A program made the position numbers and the translations under genes. Below the pieces are notes generated by a model. The model made no database searches. It was not told the origin of the DNA and was given only the letters and a program-made list of their open reading frames with translations. From JAJYQH01 sp036261615 (GTDB lineage: Bacteria; Actinomycetota; Actinomycetes; Propionibacteriales; Propionibacteriaceae), in contig DATAKK010000013.1 in NCBI GenBank assembly GCA_036261615.1, forward strand, positions 1 through 64,000: a DNA stretch of 64,000 bases, in the 5' to 3' direction. Of the stretch, positions 35,032 through 42,955 are shown one piece after another (position 1 is the stretch's first letter; each line of letters starts with the position of its first letter).

Positions 35032-36903
35032 ATGCCAGGACCGATGGCCCACTCGCTGGGTGGCGCGCCGCGTGTCGGCGCCATCTTCGGCGGCGGTGGC
35101 CCCGGACGCCCGCAGCGCGCGAGCCGCTCCGACAGGGCGCAGCTCGAGAGCGTCCCCCTCGACCTGCGCCGGGTGCTGCGGCTGTTCACCCCGCACAAGC
35201 TCGCGCTCACCCTGGTGACCATCGCCATCGTCATCACCTCCGTGATCGGGATGGCCCAGCCGTTCCTCATCCGGGCGATCGTCGACCGGGCGATCCCGCA
35301 CCAGGATGTCACGCTGCTGCTCTGGTGCGTCGGCGGCATGCTCGGCGTGACGATCGTCAGCCAGCTGCTCGGCGTCCTGCAGACGTGGCTCGCCACCACC
35401 GTCGGGCAGCGGGTGATGCACCAGTTGCGCACCCAGCTGTTCGACACCGTCCAGCGCCAGTCGCTCGGCTTCTTCACCCGGACGCGGGCGGGCGAGGTGC
35501 AGTCGCGACTCACCAACGACGTGGCGGGCATGCAGTCGGTGGTCACCGACACCGCGACGTCGATCGCGTCGAACGTCACCACCCTCATCGCGACGATCGT
35601 CGCGATGGCCGCGCTCTCGTGGCGGCTCACGCTGCTGTCGGCGGTCATCCTGCCGCCGGCCATCTGGCTCACCCGCCGGGTGGCGCTGGTGCGGCGCGAG
35701 ATCACCACCCGGCAGCAGGAGCGGCTCGCCGAACTGCAGTCGCAGATCAACGACGGGCTGTCGGTGTCCGGCGTCCTGCTGAGCAAGACGCTCGGCCTCG
35801 GCCCGCAGCAGTCGGCGCGCTTCGCCGCGGACTCCCGAGGCCTGGTCGACCTCGAGCTCGAGTCGCAGCTGGCCGGCCGGTGGCGGATGGCCGCGATGCA
35901 GATCATCTTCGCCGCGATCCCGGCCGCCATCTACCTGGTTGCCGGGCTGCCGGCCACCTCGGGTGGAATGACCATCGGGACGCTGATCGCGTTCTCGACG
36001 CTGCAGGCCGGCATCTTCCGCCCGCTCATGGGCGTCCTCAACACCGGGGCCCAGCTGATCACGGCGGGAGCCCTGTTCAGCCGGGTCTTCGAGTTCCTCG
36101 ACCTCGACGACGCCCTCCCGGTCCCAGCCAGCCCCGTGCACCTCGACCCCGCCACCGCCCGCGGCGAGCTGCGGGTGGAGCACGTCTCCTACACCTATCC
36201 CGGAGCCGAGCGCCCCGCCGTCGACGACCTCACCGTCACCGTCCCGCCGGGCGGCTCGCTCGCGCTGGTCGGGGCCACCGGCTCGGGCAAGTCGACGGCG
36301 GCGTCCCTGCTGTCGCGGCTGATGGACCCCGCCGAGGGGCGGATCCTCCTCGACGGCGTCGACCTGCGCGACCTCGACCCGCAGCAGCTCACCCAGCTGG
36401 TCGGCGTCGTCACTCAGGAGACCTACCTCGTGCACGACACGATCCGCGCCAACCTGCTGCTCGCCGACCCGAACGCCACGGACGCCGACCTCTGGGAGGC
36501 CCTGGCCGCCGCGCAGATCGCCGACCACATCGCGTCCCTGCCGGGCGGCCTCGACACCCGGGTGGGGGAGCGCGGCTCCCGGTTCAGCGGCGGCGAGAAG
36601 CAGCGGATCGCGGTGGCCCGGACGATCCTCCGCGACCCGGCGGTGCTCATCCTCGACGAGGCGACCAGCGCCCTCGACAACGAGACCGAGCGCGCCCTGC
36701 AGGCGGCGCTCGACGGGCTCAGCCGGGGACGCACCACGGTCACCATCGCCCACCGGCTCTCGACCATCGAGGACGCCGACGAGGTGCTGGTGCTCGACCA
36801 CGGGCGCACGATCGAACGTGGCACCCACCAGTCGTTGATGGCCGCCGGCGGGGCCTACGCCGGCCTGGCCCGGCGGGCGCAGGCGCGGCAGGCGGCCGCG
36901 TGA
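35032..36903 (+). CDS. ABC exporter, fused membrane and ATPase domains
   Basis: A 623-residue half-transporter that probably works as a homodimer. After a Gly/Pro/Arg-rich N terminus, six membrane helices occupy about 55-330, and the nucleotide-binding domain follows from about 375. Motifs are Walker A GATGSGKST, Q-loop GVVTQETYL, signature FSGGEKQRIAVARTIL, Walker B VLILDEATSALD and the switch His in TIAHRLSTI. Members of this type export drugs, lipids or peptides. AGAGAGGA precedes the ATG. Control by the divergent MarR protein suggests a detoxification role. Confidence 0.88.
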   Translation: MPGPMAHSLGGAPRVGAIFGGGGPGRPQRASRSDRAQLESVPLDLRRVLRLFTPHKLALTLVTIAIVITSVIGMAQPFLIRAIVDRAIPHQDVTLLLWCVGGMLGVTIVSQLLGVLQTWLATTVGQRVMHQLRTQLFDTVQRQSLGFFTRTRAGEVQSRLTNDVAGMQSVVTDTATSIASNVTTLIATIVAMAALSWRLTLLSAVILPPAIWLTRRVALVRREITTRQQERLAELQSQINDGLSVSGVLLSKTLGLGPQQSARFAADSRGLVDLELESQLAGRWRMAAMQIIFAAIPAAIYLVAGLPATSGGMTIGTLIAFSTLQAGIFRPLMGVLNTGAQLITAGALFSRVFEFLDLDDALPVPASPVHLDPATARGELRVEHVSYTYPGAERPAVDDLTVTVPPGGSLALVGATGSGKSTAASLLSRLMDPAEGRILLDGVDLRDLDPQQLTQLVGVVTQETYLVHDTIRANLLLADPNATDADLWEALAAAQIADHIASLPGGLDTRVGERGSRFSGGEKQRIAVARTILRDPAVLILDEATSALDNETERALQAALDGLSRGRTTVTIAHRLSTIEDADEVLVLDHGRTIERGTHQSLMAAGGAYAGLARRAQARQAAA

Positions 36904-36910
36904 GGCCTGC

Positions 36911-37765
36911 TCACGCCGCGCGGCGTCCGCGTACCCGGTCGTCGTTGACGTAGGCGTAGTACAGGCCGATGAGCACGCCGCCGCCCACGTAGTTGCCGAG
37001 CAGCACGATGACCACGTTGCCGAGTGCCTTGAGCACGTCCAGCTGCCCGTACAGGCCGGCCATCGTGAACACCACGGTGTTGGCCACCGAGTGCTCGAAG
37101 CCCTGGAAGGCGAAGAGGAACACCGACATGATCATGACGACGCTCTTGGTGAAGTCGTCGTGGATCAGCCCGTTGTAGACGAGCAGCATCGCCAGGTTGA
37201 TGAGCAGGTTGCAGAAGATCGCGCGGACGAACAGGTCGCCCCAGCCGAACGGGCCCTGCCCGAGGTAGGCGAGCTTGTGCTCGGAGGTGGCGATGAGGGT
37301 GTCACGGGTGGCACCGTCGAGCAGTGTGGTGCCGCGGACGAGCACCGCGATGACCAGGCCGCCGAGGAAGTTGCCGAGATAGCACCAGCCGAGCAGCCGG
37401 AGCGCCTTGAGCGCGCTCGTGCCCCGGTGGTACATGCCGATCGAGACGATCATCATGTTCGACGTGAGCAGTTCGCTCTTCGTGTAGTAGATGAACACGA
37501 GCGCGAACCCGAACACGAGCGAGCCGACGAGCTTGCCGATGCCGCCGAGGTTGGTCGAGCCGGCCGGGATCGCCGTGAACACGGCGACCACCGCGAAGTA
37601 GCTGAGGTACATGAGGCCGACGATCATTCCGGCCATGCCCGCGCGCTGCAGGTAGCGGCGGCGCATCGTCCCCGACATCTGCTGCTTGGTCTGCAGCGCG
37701 TCGAGGATCGTGCTGATGAACTCCCGCCCGGGGAACAGCGGGTTGGGGGTGAGCTGCTCGGTCAC
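36911..37765 (-). CDS. Formate/nitrite transporter (FNT) family channel
   Basis: A 284-residue pentameric channel protein with six helices. The family pattern is visible: KLVGSLVFGFALVFIYYTKSELLTSNMM, then LGWCYLGNFLGGLV, then FCNLLINLAMLLVYN, SVFLFAFQGFEHSVANTV and NVVIVLLGNYVGGG. The two conserved motif regions around FQGFEHSVAN correspond to the pore His and its neighbours. Formate, nitrite, hydrosulfide or lactate are possible substrates; the sulfur and lactate genes elsewhere in this window do not decide it. It starts with GTG and is convergent with the ABC exporter. Confidence 0.88.
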   Translation of the reverse strand: MTEQLTPNPLFPGREFISTILDALQTKQQMSGTMRRRYLQRAGMAGMIVGLMYLSYFAVVAVFTAIPAGSTNLGGIGKLVGSLVFGFALVFIYYTKSELLTSNMMIVSIGMYHRGTSALKALRLLGWCYLGNFLGGLVIAVLVRGTTLLDGATRDTLIATSEHKLAYLGQGPFGWGDLFVRAIFCNLLINLAMLLVYNGLIHDDFTKSVVMIMSVFLFAFQGFEHSVANTVVFTMAGLYGQLDVLKALGNVVIVLLGNYVGGGVLIGLYYAYVNDDRVRGRRAA

Positions 37766-37839
37766 GCCTCGATGGTCGCATCGTGACGCGGGCGGCGTGA
37801 GCGAACCTGGGAACCGGTGCCGGACGTCTCAGCCGCAAC

Positions 37840-38337
37840 CTACCGTGCCCGTCGCCGCCACATGGTGCCGGCGAACCCGAGTGCCACGACCGCGAAGCCC
37901 AGGAGCAGCCATTCGATCGGGGCGGCCGCGCTGGCGCTCACCCGGGTCGGCCCGGCTGCGCCGCCGGGGAGCGGGACGTGAGCGCCTGGGGACACCGTGG
38001 TCGTGAGGGAGACGCGCGGTTCGCCCGTGACCAGCAGCACGACGGTGATCACGAGCGCGATCGCCGCCACGGTCGTGAACGCGACGAGTCCTCGCGCCCC
38101 GCGGCCGGCCGGCCGCGACATGGGGGACACCGGGACGACCCCGCGCTCTCGGGCCCAGGTCGCGGCGAACGAGCGCGGGTCGAAAGCGCTCGATCCGAGG
38201 AACTCCTCGGCGGACAACCCCTCGGTTTCGGCGTCCCTCAGGTCACTCGAGAGGTCGGTGGCCATCTCCTCGGCGAGCGCATCGGGGACGCCGAGGCGCT
38301 TCCACTCAAGCCGGCACTGGTCGACGAAATCACTCAT
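37840..38337 (-). CDS. PadR-associated membrane protein
   Basis: A 165-residue protein with a soluble N-terminal helical region (FVDQCRLEWKRLGVPDALAEEMATDLSSDL), a membrane segment (GLVAFTTVAAIALVITVVLLV, about 90-110), a short outer loop and a second C-terminal helix (IEWLLLGFAVVALGFAGTMW) followed by WRRRAR. I chose the ATG at 38337 because it overlaps the PadR stop by 8 bp; the frame opens upstream within PadR. Proteins of this layout commonly follow PadR genes and may be its sensor or effector, which is inference from context only. Confidence 0.75.
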   Translation of the reverse strand: MSDFVDQCRLEWKRLGVPDALAEEMATDLSSDLRDAETEGLSAEEFLGSSAFDPRSFAATWARERGVVPVSPMSRPAGRGARGLVAFTTVAAIALVITVVLLVTGEPRVSLTTTVSPGAHVPLPGGAAGPTRVSASAAAPIEWLLLGFAVVALGFAGTMWRRRAR

Positions 38338-38686
38338 CGGGGACCTCGATCGTGACAGGGGCGAGCACGGCGTCCACCGCGTCCCGTGCGGCGCGCCACT
38401 CTGCGACACCGATGGCGAGCGCGGCCCTCCCGGCGGCGGACGGTCGGTAGTACTTCCGCGGGGGACCGCCGTTGCTCGCGGCGCGAAAGGTGTCGACGAG
38501 CCCGTCCCGCTCGAGACGCCCGAGCAACGGGTAGATGGATCCCTCGCCCACGATCGCCAGACCCCGTTCGCGCAGCCGCTTGGACATCTCGTAGCCGTAG
38601 GCCGGGCCCTCGGCGATCACCGCCAGCAGGCAGAGGTCGAGCACGCCTCGCAGCAACTCCGTCCGGCGGGCGTCCCCAAGTGCCAT
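38330..38686 (-). CDS. PadR-family transcriptional regulator
   Basis: A 118-residue winged-helix regulator: RGVLDLCLLAVIAEGPAYGYEMSKRLRERGLAIVGEGSIYPLLGRLERDGLV is the PadR DNA-binding domain, with GGPPRKYYRPSAAGRAAL as the wing. The ATG is seven bases downstream of TACCAT, a leaderless start. A palindrome at 38711-38723 lies upstream of the -10 box and may be its operator. It is translationally coupled to the membrane protein that follows. Confidence 0.9.
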   Translation of the reverse strand: MALGDARRTELLRGVLDLCLLAVIAEGPAYGYEMSKRLRERGLAIVGEGSIYPLLGRLERDGLVDTFRAASNGGPPRKYYRPSAAGRAALAIGVAEWRAARDAVDAVLAPVTIEVPDE

Positions 38687-38710
38687 GTCTCACATGGTAG
38701 TGGCAGGACA

Positions 38711-38723
38711 CTTGTCACACAAG
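38711..38723. promoter_or_regulatory. Candidate PadR operator
   Basis: CTTGTCACACAAG has 5-base inverted arms around CAC. It lies 25 bases upstream of the PadR start, just before the -10 box. The position fits autoregulation; the arms are short. Confidence 0.45.
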
Positions 38724-38764
38724 GGTCGAGGTGATCCGGCGCGCGGCCGCCGTAAGCGAGCGCC

Positions 38765-39130
38765 CTAGCTGCCGAGCTGGTCGACCGCCCAGGCCACAGC
38801 CCGGGCCACCGACTCGCGGGCGTCCCCGCCGGACGCCGGCAGCATCGGGATGCCCATGGTCGCCAGCATCCGCTGCATGCCCTCGCCGACGTGGTCGACG
38901 ACGATCGCCTGCACGCCGTTGTCACGGAGGAATCGGACGATGGTCGCGTGGTGCGAGCCGTGGTTGCCGGCGTCGTGGCCCTCGTCCCAGGCGACCTCGT
39001 GCACCCGCCAGTCGAACACCTGCGGGCCGCCGGCGTCCGTCTCGCGCACGTCGGCGGTGGCGACCCAGTGGGCCCTGCCCCACGAGTGCATGGTGTTTCC
39101 CGACTGGTCGACCGGGGTGGCGACGATCAT
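38765..39130 (-). CDS. NifX/NafY-like (dinitrogenase iron-molybdenum cofactor-binding fold) protein
   Basis: A 121-residue protein of the small family named for nitrogenase cofactor carriers. The pattern is a glycine-ending beta strand, then FLRDNGVQAIVVDHVGEGMQRMLATMGIPML and a closing helix. Its His-rich middle (GHDAGNHGSHHATIVRF) could bind metal. No nitrogenase genes are present, so it is more likely a general metal-cluster or unknown-function member. AGGAGG is seven bases upstream of the ATG. A family-2 palindromic repeat separates it from the fusion enzyme. Confidence 0.75.
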   Translation of the reverse strand: MIVATPVDQSGNTMHSWGRAHWVATADVRETDAGGPQVFDWRVHEVAWDEGHDAGNHGSHHATIVRFLRDNGVQAIVVDHVGEGMQRMLATMGIPMLPASGGDARESVARAVAWAVDQLGS

Positions 39131-39168
39131 GGCGTCCTCCTGAGTGGTGGGCCCCGCCCGGGCCCTTC

Positions 39169-39243
39169 GCCGCGAAATGTACCCGTGCTGCCACGCCCGC
39201 CCTCAGGCGGGGGAGGGTGTGGCAGCACAGGCGAATTCCGCAG
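39169..39243. repeat. Long imperfect palindromic repeat, family 2, copy 2
   Basis: A left arm (39169-39201) and a right arm (39206-39243) pair over about 30 bases around CTCA. The right arm on the minus strand begins CTGCGGAATTCGC and contains GCTGCCACACCCT, matching the element at 17801-17873. It starts 12 bases after the stop of the fusion gene and could end that transcript. Confidence 0.75.
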
Positions 39244-39254
39244 AGAGTCGGCCC

Positions 39255-41876
39255 TCAGTCGGCGAACGCGAACGCCTGCCCGTCGGCGGTGATCGCGAAG
39301 CTCACGGCGGTGAGGTCGGCGTCCAGCACCGCCTCGTGGCCGTCCCTGCGCCACGTGATCCGGAGCTTGTCGGACGCCGGCAGCTCCACCACGCACTCGG
39401 CGTCGAACCCGAACGCTCCGAAGCTGTTGCGGAACCGCAGCAGGTCGAGCTGGCGGCGGACGACCGGTTCCTGCAGCCCCGCGCGCACCTGCTCCATGGA
39501 GAGGTTGGTGCGGTTGATCTCCTTGTGGCCGCCGGGCCCGGCCTTCGCGACGGCGTCGTGGTCGTTGCGCCCGGCGAACAGGTCGAGGTACCAGACCTGC
39601 GGCTTGCCGGGGGTGAACACGTGGATCGCGCGGGCCAGGAGCATCGCGGCGTCCGACTCGCCCAGGGCCGAGTAATAGGTGGCGTTCACCTGGTAGTACA
39701 TCGTCTTCTCGCCATGGAGGTCCTTGACGTAGCCGCCGCGGCCCTTGACGGTGGCGATCAGCCGGTCGATCTGGTCGTCGGTGAGCAGGCCCTTGAGGTC
39801 GAGCAGCGGGATGCCGTCGTGGCAGCCGAGCATGGTGACGGTGCGGATGTTCTTCGCGAGCACGTCGTCGATCCAGCGGGCCAGCGTCGTCGCGTCGTGG
39901 TGTTCGAGGGCGTCGATGACCAGGCCGGGCAGGAAGAAGTCGTAGGTCATGAACCCCTTCTGGCTGATCACCTCGTGGATCCGCTCCTCGTAGCGGGAGT
40001 GGATCTCGGGCAGCAGCTTGAGCCCGCGGCGGGTGGCGAGCTGCTTCACCCGGTCGAGCAGGATCCACGTGCCCGGATCGTTGAGGAAGTTCGGCTGTCC
40101 CGGCTCCTTGGGCGCGTAGGCGAACGCGTCGAGGCGGACGATCTCGGCCCCGTAGCCCGCGAGCGTGTCGAGGGTGTCCTCGTAGAACTGCCAGACGAGC
40201 GGGGAGGCGATGTTGAGATCCATCTGGCCGAGGTAGCGCCGCCGCGACTCGAGCCACTCGATGACGGCGTCCCGCACCCCCTCGAAGCCCGCGAAGTCGA
40301 GCTGGGCGGGGGTGGCGCCGGCATCGAGGGACGCCGAGACGCTCCGGGCCAGGGCCGCGGCCGAGGTGTACTGCAGGCCGGCGGCGTCCATGAGGTCTTC
40401 GGCCTCGGGACGCGGGTAGCGCACCTCCTGGTAGAAGGTGTTCCAGTAGGGCTTCTCGGTGCCGTCGGGCATCCGCACCATGAGGATCGGCAGGCCCGGC
40501 TTGCGGAAGAACATCGTGGCGACCATGTCGGCGTCCGGCTGCACGTAGCCCTCGAGCGTCAGCTCCCCGTGGCCGGCCCAGAACTCGTTCCAGTCGATGA
40601 AGAAGTCCTTGTAGGGGGAGCGGGCGCCGCGGGCGAGCAGGTCCTGGAACTGCGGCGACAGCACCGAGGCGTGGTTGAGGACGAAGTCGACCTTGAGGTT
40701 CACGCCGGCGGCGGCGAGGGCGTCGAGGTCGGCGCGGGTGGCGTAGTAGTCGTTGAGGTCGTAGTCGATGACCGAGAAGCCGCGGTCGAGGTCGGAGTTG
40801 AACAGGCTGGGCAGCACGTAGGCCGACGAGAACGCGCCGCGCACCGCGGGATCGGTGAGGAAGTCAACGAGCCCGGAGAGGCGTCCCCCGAGGCTGTCGG
40901 GGTAGACGTTGATCATCACCCCGGACGCCGGCAGGTCGCGGCCCATGCTCCGCAGGTAGGCGTCGTAGTCGAGCAGCTCGCCCGACTTGGACACGATGAT
41001 CCGCGCCTTGTGCGCCTGCGAGTGCAGCCGCTCCTGCTCCAGCCCCAGCACGAGCGTGGTGAAGGGGCTGTCGACCCTGCCGTCGCGGTTGCGGGAGCGG
41101 CGGTGCGCGAGCGTCTCCTCGGGTGTGGAGTTGAGCAGGATCGGCACGTCGACCCCGCGCAGGTTGTCGCTGTTGCCGTGGGTCCACTCGATGACGAGCA
41201 CCTGGACGCCGGACATGTCGACGCTGTCGTACCAGAGCTGGTCGCGCTCGCGGCCCATCCGCTTGAGCAGCAGCGTCTGCGCGCCGGCATGGAACTGACC
41301 GAGCAGCCCGCTCACCTCGTCGAAGTCGATCTCCTGAGCGGTGCCGAGGTAGGAGTCGAGCGCCCGGCATCCGGCCTGCTGGTAGGTCGCCAGCCACGGG
41401 TTGTCGCCCACCTGGGCCGGGTCGGCGTCCTGGTCGGACGCCTGCAGCGCCGCCAGCCGCTCGCGCACGGCGTCGTCGTACTCGCCGGCGTCCAGCAGGC
41501 CCTTGAGGCCGCCGGTGCGGAAGGTGCGGAGCCGCTCGGCGTCGTTGTCCCGGGGGATGCGGCGGGGGTAGTTGTCGCCCGACAGCACGTAGGCGCCGAC
41601 GCCGTTGGCGCGCAGGTAGTGGGCGAGCAGCGAGCCGATCTCGCTCTTGCCGACCCCGGAGCCGCCGTGCACGGCGACGACCGCGCGGTGCGGGGGGTCG
41701 GCGAGCAGCGGGACGAGCAGCTCCCACAGCCGCGGGGCGATCACCCGCGCCTTGGCCACGTGCGACTCGTTGATCTCGACCTTGTCGCCGGGCATGTCGC
41801 CGGTGGGCACGGCGGACAGGTCGACGATGTCGGGGAGGTCGAAGGGGAAGCCCGGGTGCGGATCATCGGTGGCCAT
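39255..41876 (-). CDS. Fusion of a P-loop kinase-like domain and a GH13_18 (sucrose-phosphorylase-like) domain
   Basis: An 873-residue cytoplasmic protein. Residues about 60-310 are a P-loop domain of the uridine kinase/phosphoribulokinase type: Walker A GGSGVGKS at 71-78, SGDNYPRRIPRDNDAERLRT at 99-118, and a later VLVIEWTHG strand. From about 320 the protein reads like sucrose phosphorylase: MINVYPDSLGG, YVLPSLFNSDLDRGFSVIDYD, region I DFVLNH (397-402), nucleophile D583 in IVRLDAFAYA, acid/base E624 in LLPEIHS, and D687 in GCHDGIP. All three GH13 catalytic residues are present. Phosphorolysis of a glucosyl compound to glucose-1-phosphate is likely, with the kinase possibly acting on the released acceptor; that coupling is inference. 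GGAG precedes the ATG at 41876. Confidence 0.85.
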   Translation of the reverse strand: MATDDPHPGFPFDLPDIVDLSAVPTGDMPGDKVEINESHVAKARVIAPRLWELLVPLLADPPHRAVVAVHGGSGVGKSEIGSLLAHYLRANGVGAYVLSGDNYPRRIPRDNDAERLRTFRTGGLKGLLDAGEYDDAVRERLAALQASDQDADPAQVGDNPWLATYQQAGCRALDSYLGTAQEIDFDEVSGLLGQFHAGAQTLLLKRMGRERDQLWYDSVDMSGVQVLVIEWTHGNSDNLRGVDVPILLNSTPEETLAHRRSRNRDGRVDSPFTTLVLGLEQERLHSQAHKARIIVSKSGELLDYDAYLRSMGRDLPASGVMINVYPDSLGGRLSGLVDFLTDPAVRGAFSSAYVLPSLFNSDLDRGFSVIDYDLNDYYATRADLDALAAAGVNLKVDFVLNHASVLSPQFQDLLARGARSPYKDFFIDWNEFWAGHGELTLEGYVQPDADMVATMFFRKPGLPILMVRMPDGTEKPYWNTFYQEVRYPRPEAEDLMDAAGLQYTSAAALARSVSASLDAGATPAQLDFAGFEGVRDAVIEWLESRRRYLGQMDLNIASPLVWQFYEDTLDTLAGYGAEIVRLDAFAYAPKEPGQPNFLNDPGTWILLDRVKQLATRRGLKLLPEIHSRYEERIHEVISQKGFMTYDFFLPGLVIDALEHHDATTLARWIDDVLAKNIRTVTMLGCHDGIPLLDLKGLLTDDQIDRLIATVKGRGGYVKDLHGEKTMYYQVNATYYSALGESDAAMLLARAIHVFTPGKPQVWYLDLFAGRNDHDAVAKAGPGGHKEINRTNLSMEQVRAGLQEPVVRRQLDLLRFRNSFGAFGFDAECVVELPASDKLRITWRRDGHEAVLDADLTAVSFAITADGQAFAFAD

Positions 41877-42136
41877 GGAGGACTCCTGAACGGTGAACTG
41901 GGTCGCCTGACGCGGCTCAGTATGGTCCGCGGCGCCCGGCGTCCGCGGCGCAACCGGAAAGATGCACCGGTGACGGCGGGAGGGGGCCGGACGCGGACGC
42001 GGGCCGCGACGGCTCATCCGGCGGGACGAGGGCGGGGCCAGGACGAGCCCCCGTCCGGGCTCCGGCTGGCGGCGACACGGTCGCTCGTCCCGCTTCAGCT
42101 CGCGCCCGCCCCCGGTAAGGGCGGGACAATGCAGCA

Positions 42137-42796
42137 ATGACGTCCTCCCTGCGCGCCTGGCAGCGTCCCCACGACCTGGAGAACCTGCTGCCCGCCGCCC
42201 TCGCGGTCGCGGCGGCCGCCGTGTTCCAGCAGCTGCTTCCCTCGCAGTTCGTCGTCGTGCGGCCCCACGGAGTGTTCACGATCGTCGAGGGCCTGCTGCT
42301 CGTCGTCATGATCGTCGTCGAGTTGCTGCCCCAGGACGTCAACCTCTGGCGGGCGGCCAGCGTCCTCGTCAGCCTGCTCACCCTCGACAACACCGCCAGT
42401 TCGGTCGTGCTCGTCTACCGGATCGCCACCGAGGGGGCCGGGAAGACGGCGGGCCCGTTGCTCGCGGCCGGCGGCGGCATCTGGGTGACCAACGTGCTCG
42501 TCTACGGCCTCTGGTACTGGATGATCGACCGCGGCGGTCCCTACGCGAGGGCCGAGGCGCAGCCCCGGACGCCGGACTTCGCCTTCCCCCAGATGCTCAC
42601 CCCCGACGTCGCCCCCTCGCACTGGCATCCTCGGCTGCTCGACTACCTCTACGTGAGCTTCACCAACGCGACGGCGTTCTCGCCGACCGACACGATGCCG
42701 ATGACGCTGCGCGCCAAGGGGCTGATGGCCGCGCAGTCGATCGTGGCGCTGGCGACGGTCGCGCTCGTGCTCGCCCGCGCGGTGAACATCCTCTGA
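42137..42796 (+). CDS. Conserved membrane protein of unknown function
   Basis: A 219-residue protein with four or five membrane segments, including FTIVEGLLLVVMIVVELLP, two helices between residues 70 and 130, and a C-terminal MAAQSIVALATVALVLARAV. A conserved-looking loop, YLYVSFTNATAFSPTDTMPMT (about 169-190), precedes the last helix. I can assign no function; it is somewhat like DUF1345-type proteins. The ATG at 42137 is divergent from the fusion enzyme. GACAAT six to eleven bases upstream could be its -10 box. Confidence 0.7.
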   Translation: MTSSLRAWQRPHDLENLLPAALAVAAAAVFQQLLPSQFVVVRPHGVFTIVEGLLLVVMIVVELLPQDVNLWRAASVLVSLLTLDNTASSVVLVYRIATEGAGKTAGPLLAAGGGIWVTNVLVYGLWYWMIDRGGPYARAEAQPRTPDFAFPQMLTPDVAPSHWHPRLLDYLYVSFTNATAFSPTDTMPMTLRAKGLMAAQSIVALATVALVLARAVNIL

Positions 42797-42810
42797 CGGA
42801 CGCCGGCGCT

Positions 42811-42925
42811 GTCCGGTTGTGGTTCGACGTCGACCCACAGCGGGACACCGCCCGATTGTGGTCGTAGGTACTGGCCAGTTCTGGGTCGACGTCGACCTAC
42901 AACCGGGCACTGCCCAGTTGTGGTT
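42811..42925. repeat. Tandem palindromes centred on TCGACGTCGA
   Basis: Two imperfect palindromes of about 36 bp, 60 bp apart, each have the core TCGACGTCGA with flanking GGTTGTGG-type boxes: forward boxes at 42813 (CCGGTTGTGG), 42850 (CCCGATTGTGG), 42873 (GCCAGTTCTGG) and 42912 (CCCAGTTGTGG), and reverse boxes at 42834 and 42895. The block fills the gap between convergent genes. It may terminate both, but its organisation is that of a repeat element. Confidence 0.7.
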
Positions 42926-42955
42926 CGAGCCACGCCCACCGAGGACGGGTGCGGC

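Noticed and set aside
39144..42140. Open frame of 998 codons on the plus strand opposite the kinase-GH13 fusion
   Set aside because: It is the antisense shadow of the fusion gene, which has intact catalytic motifs on the other strand.
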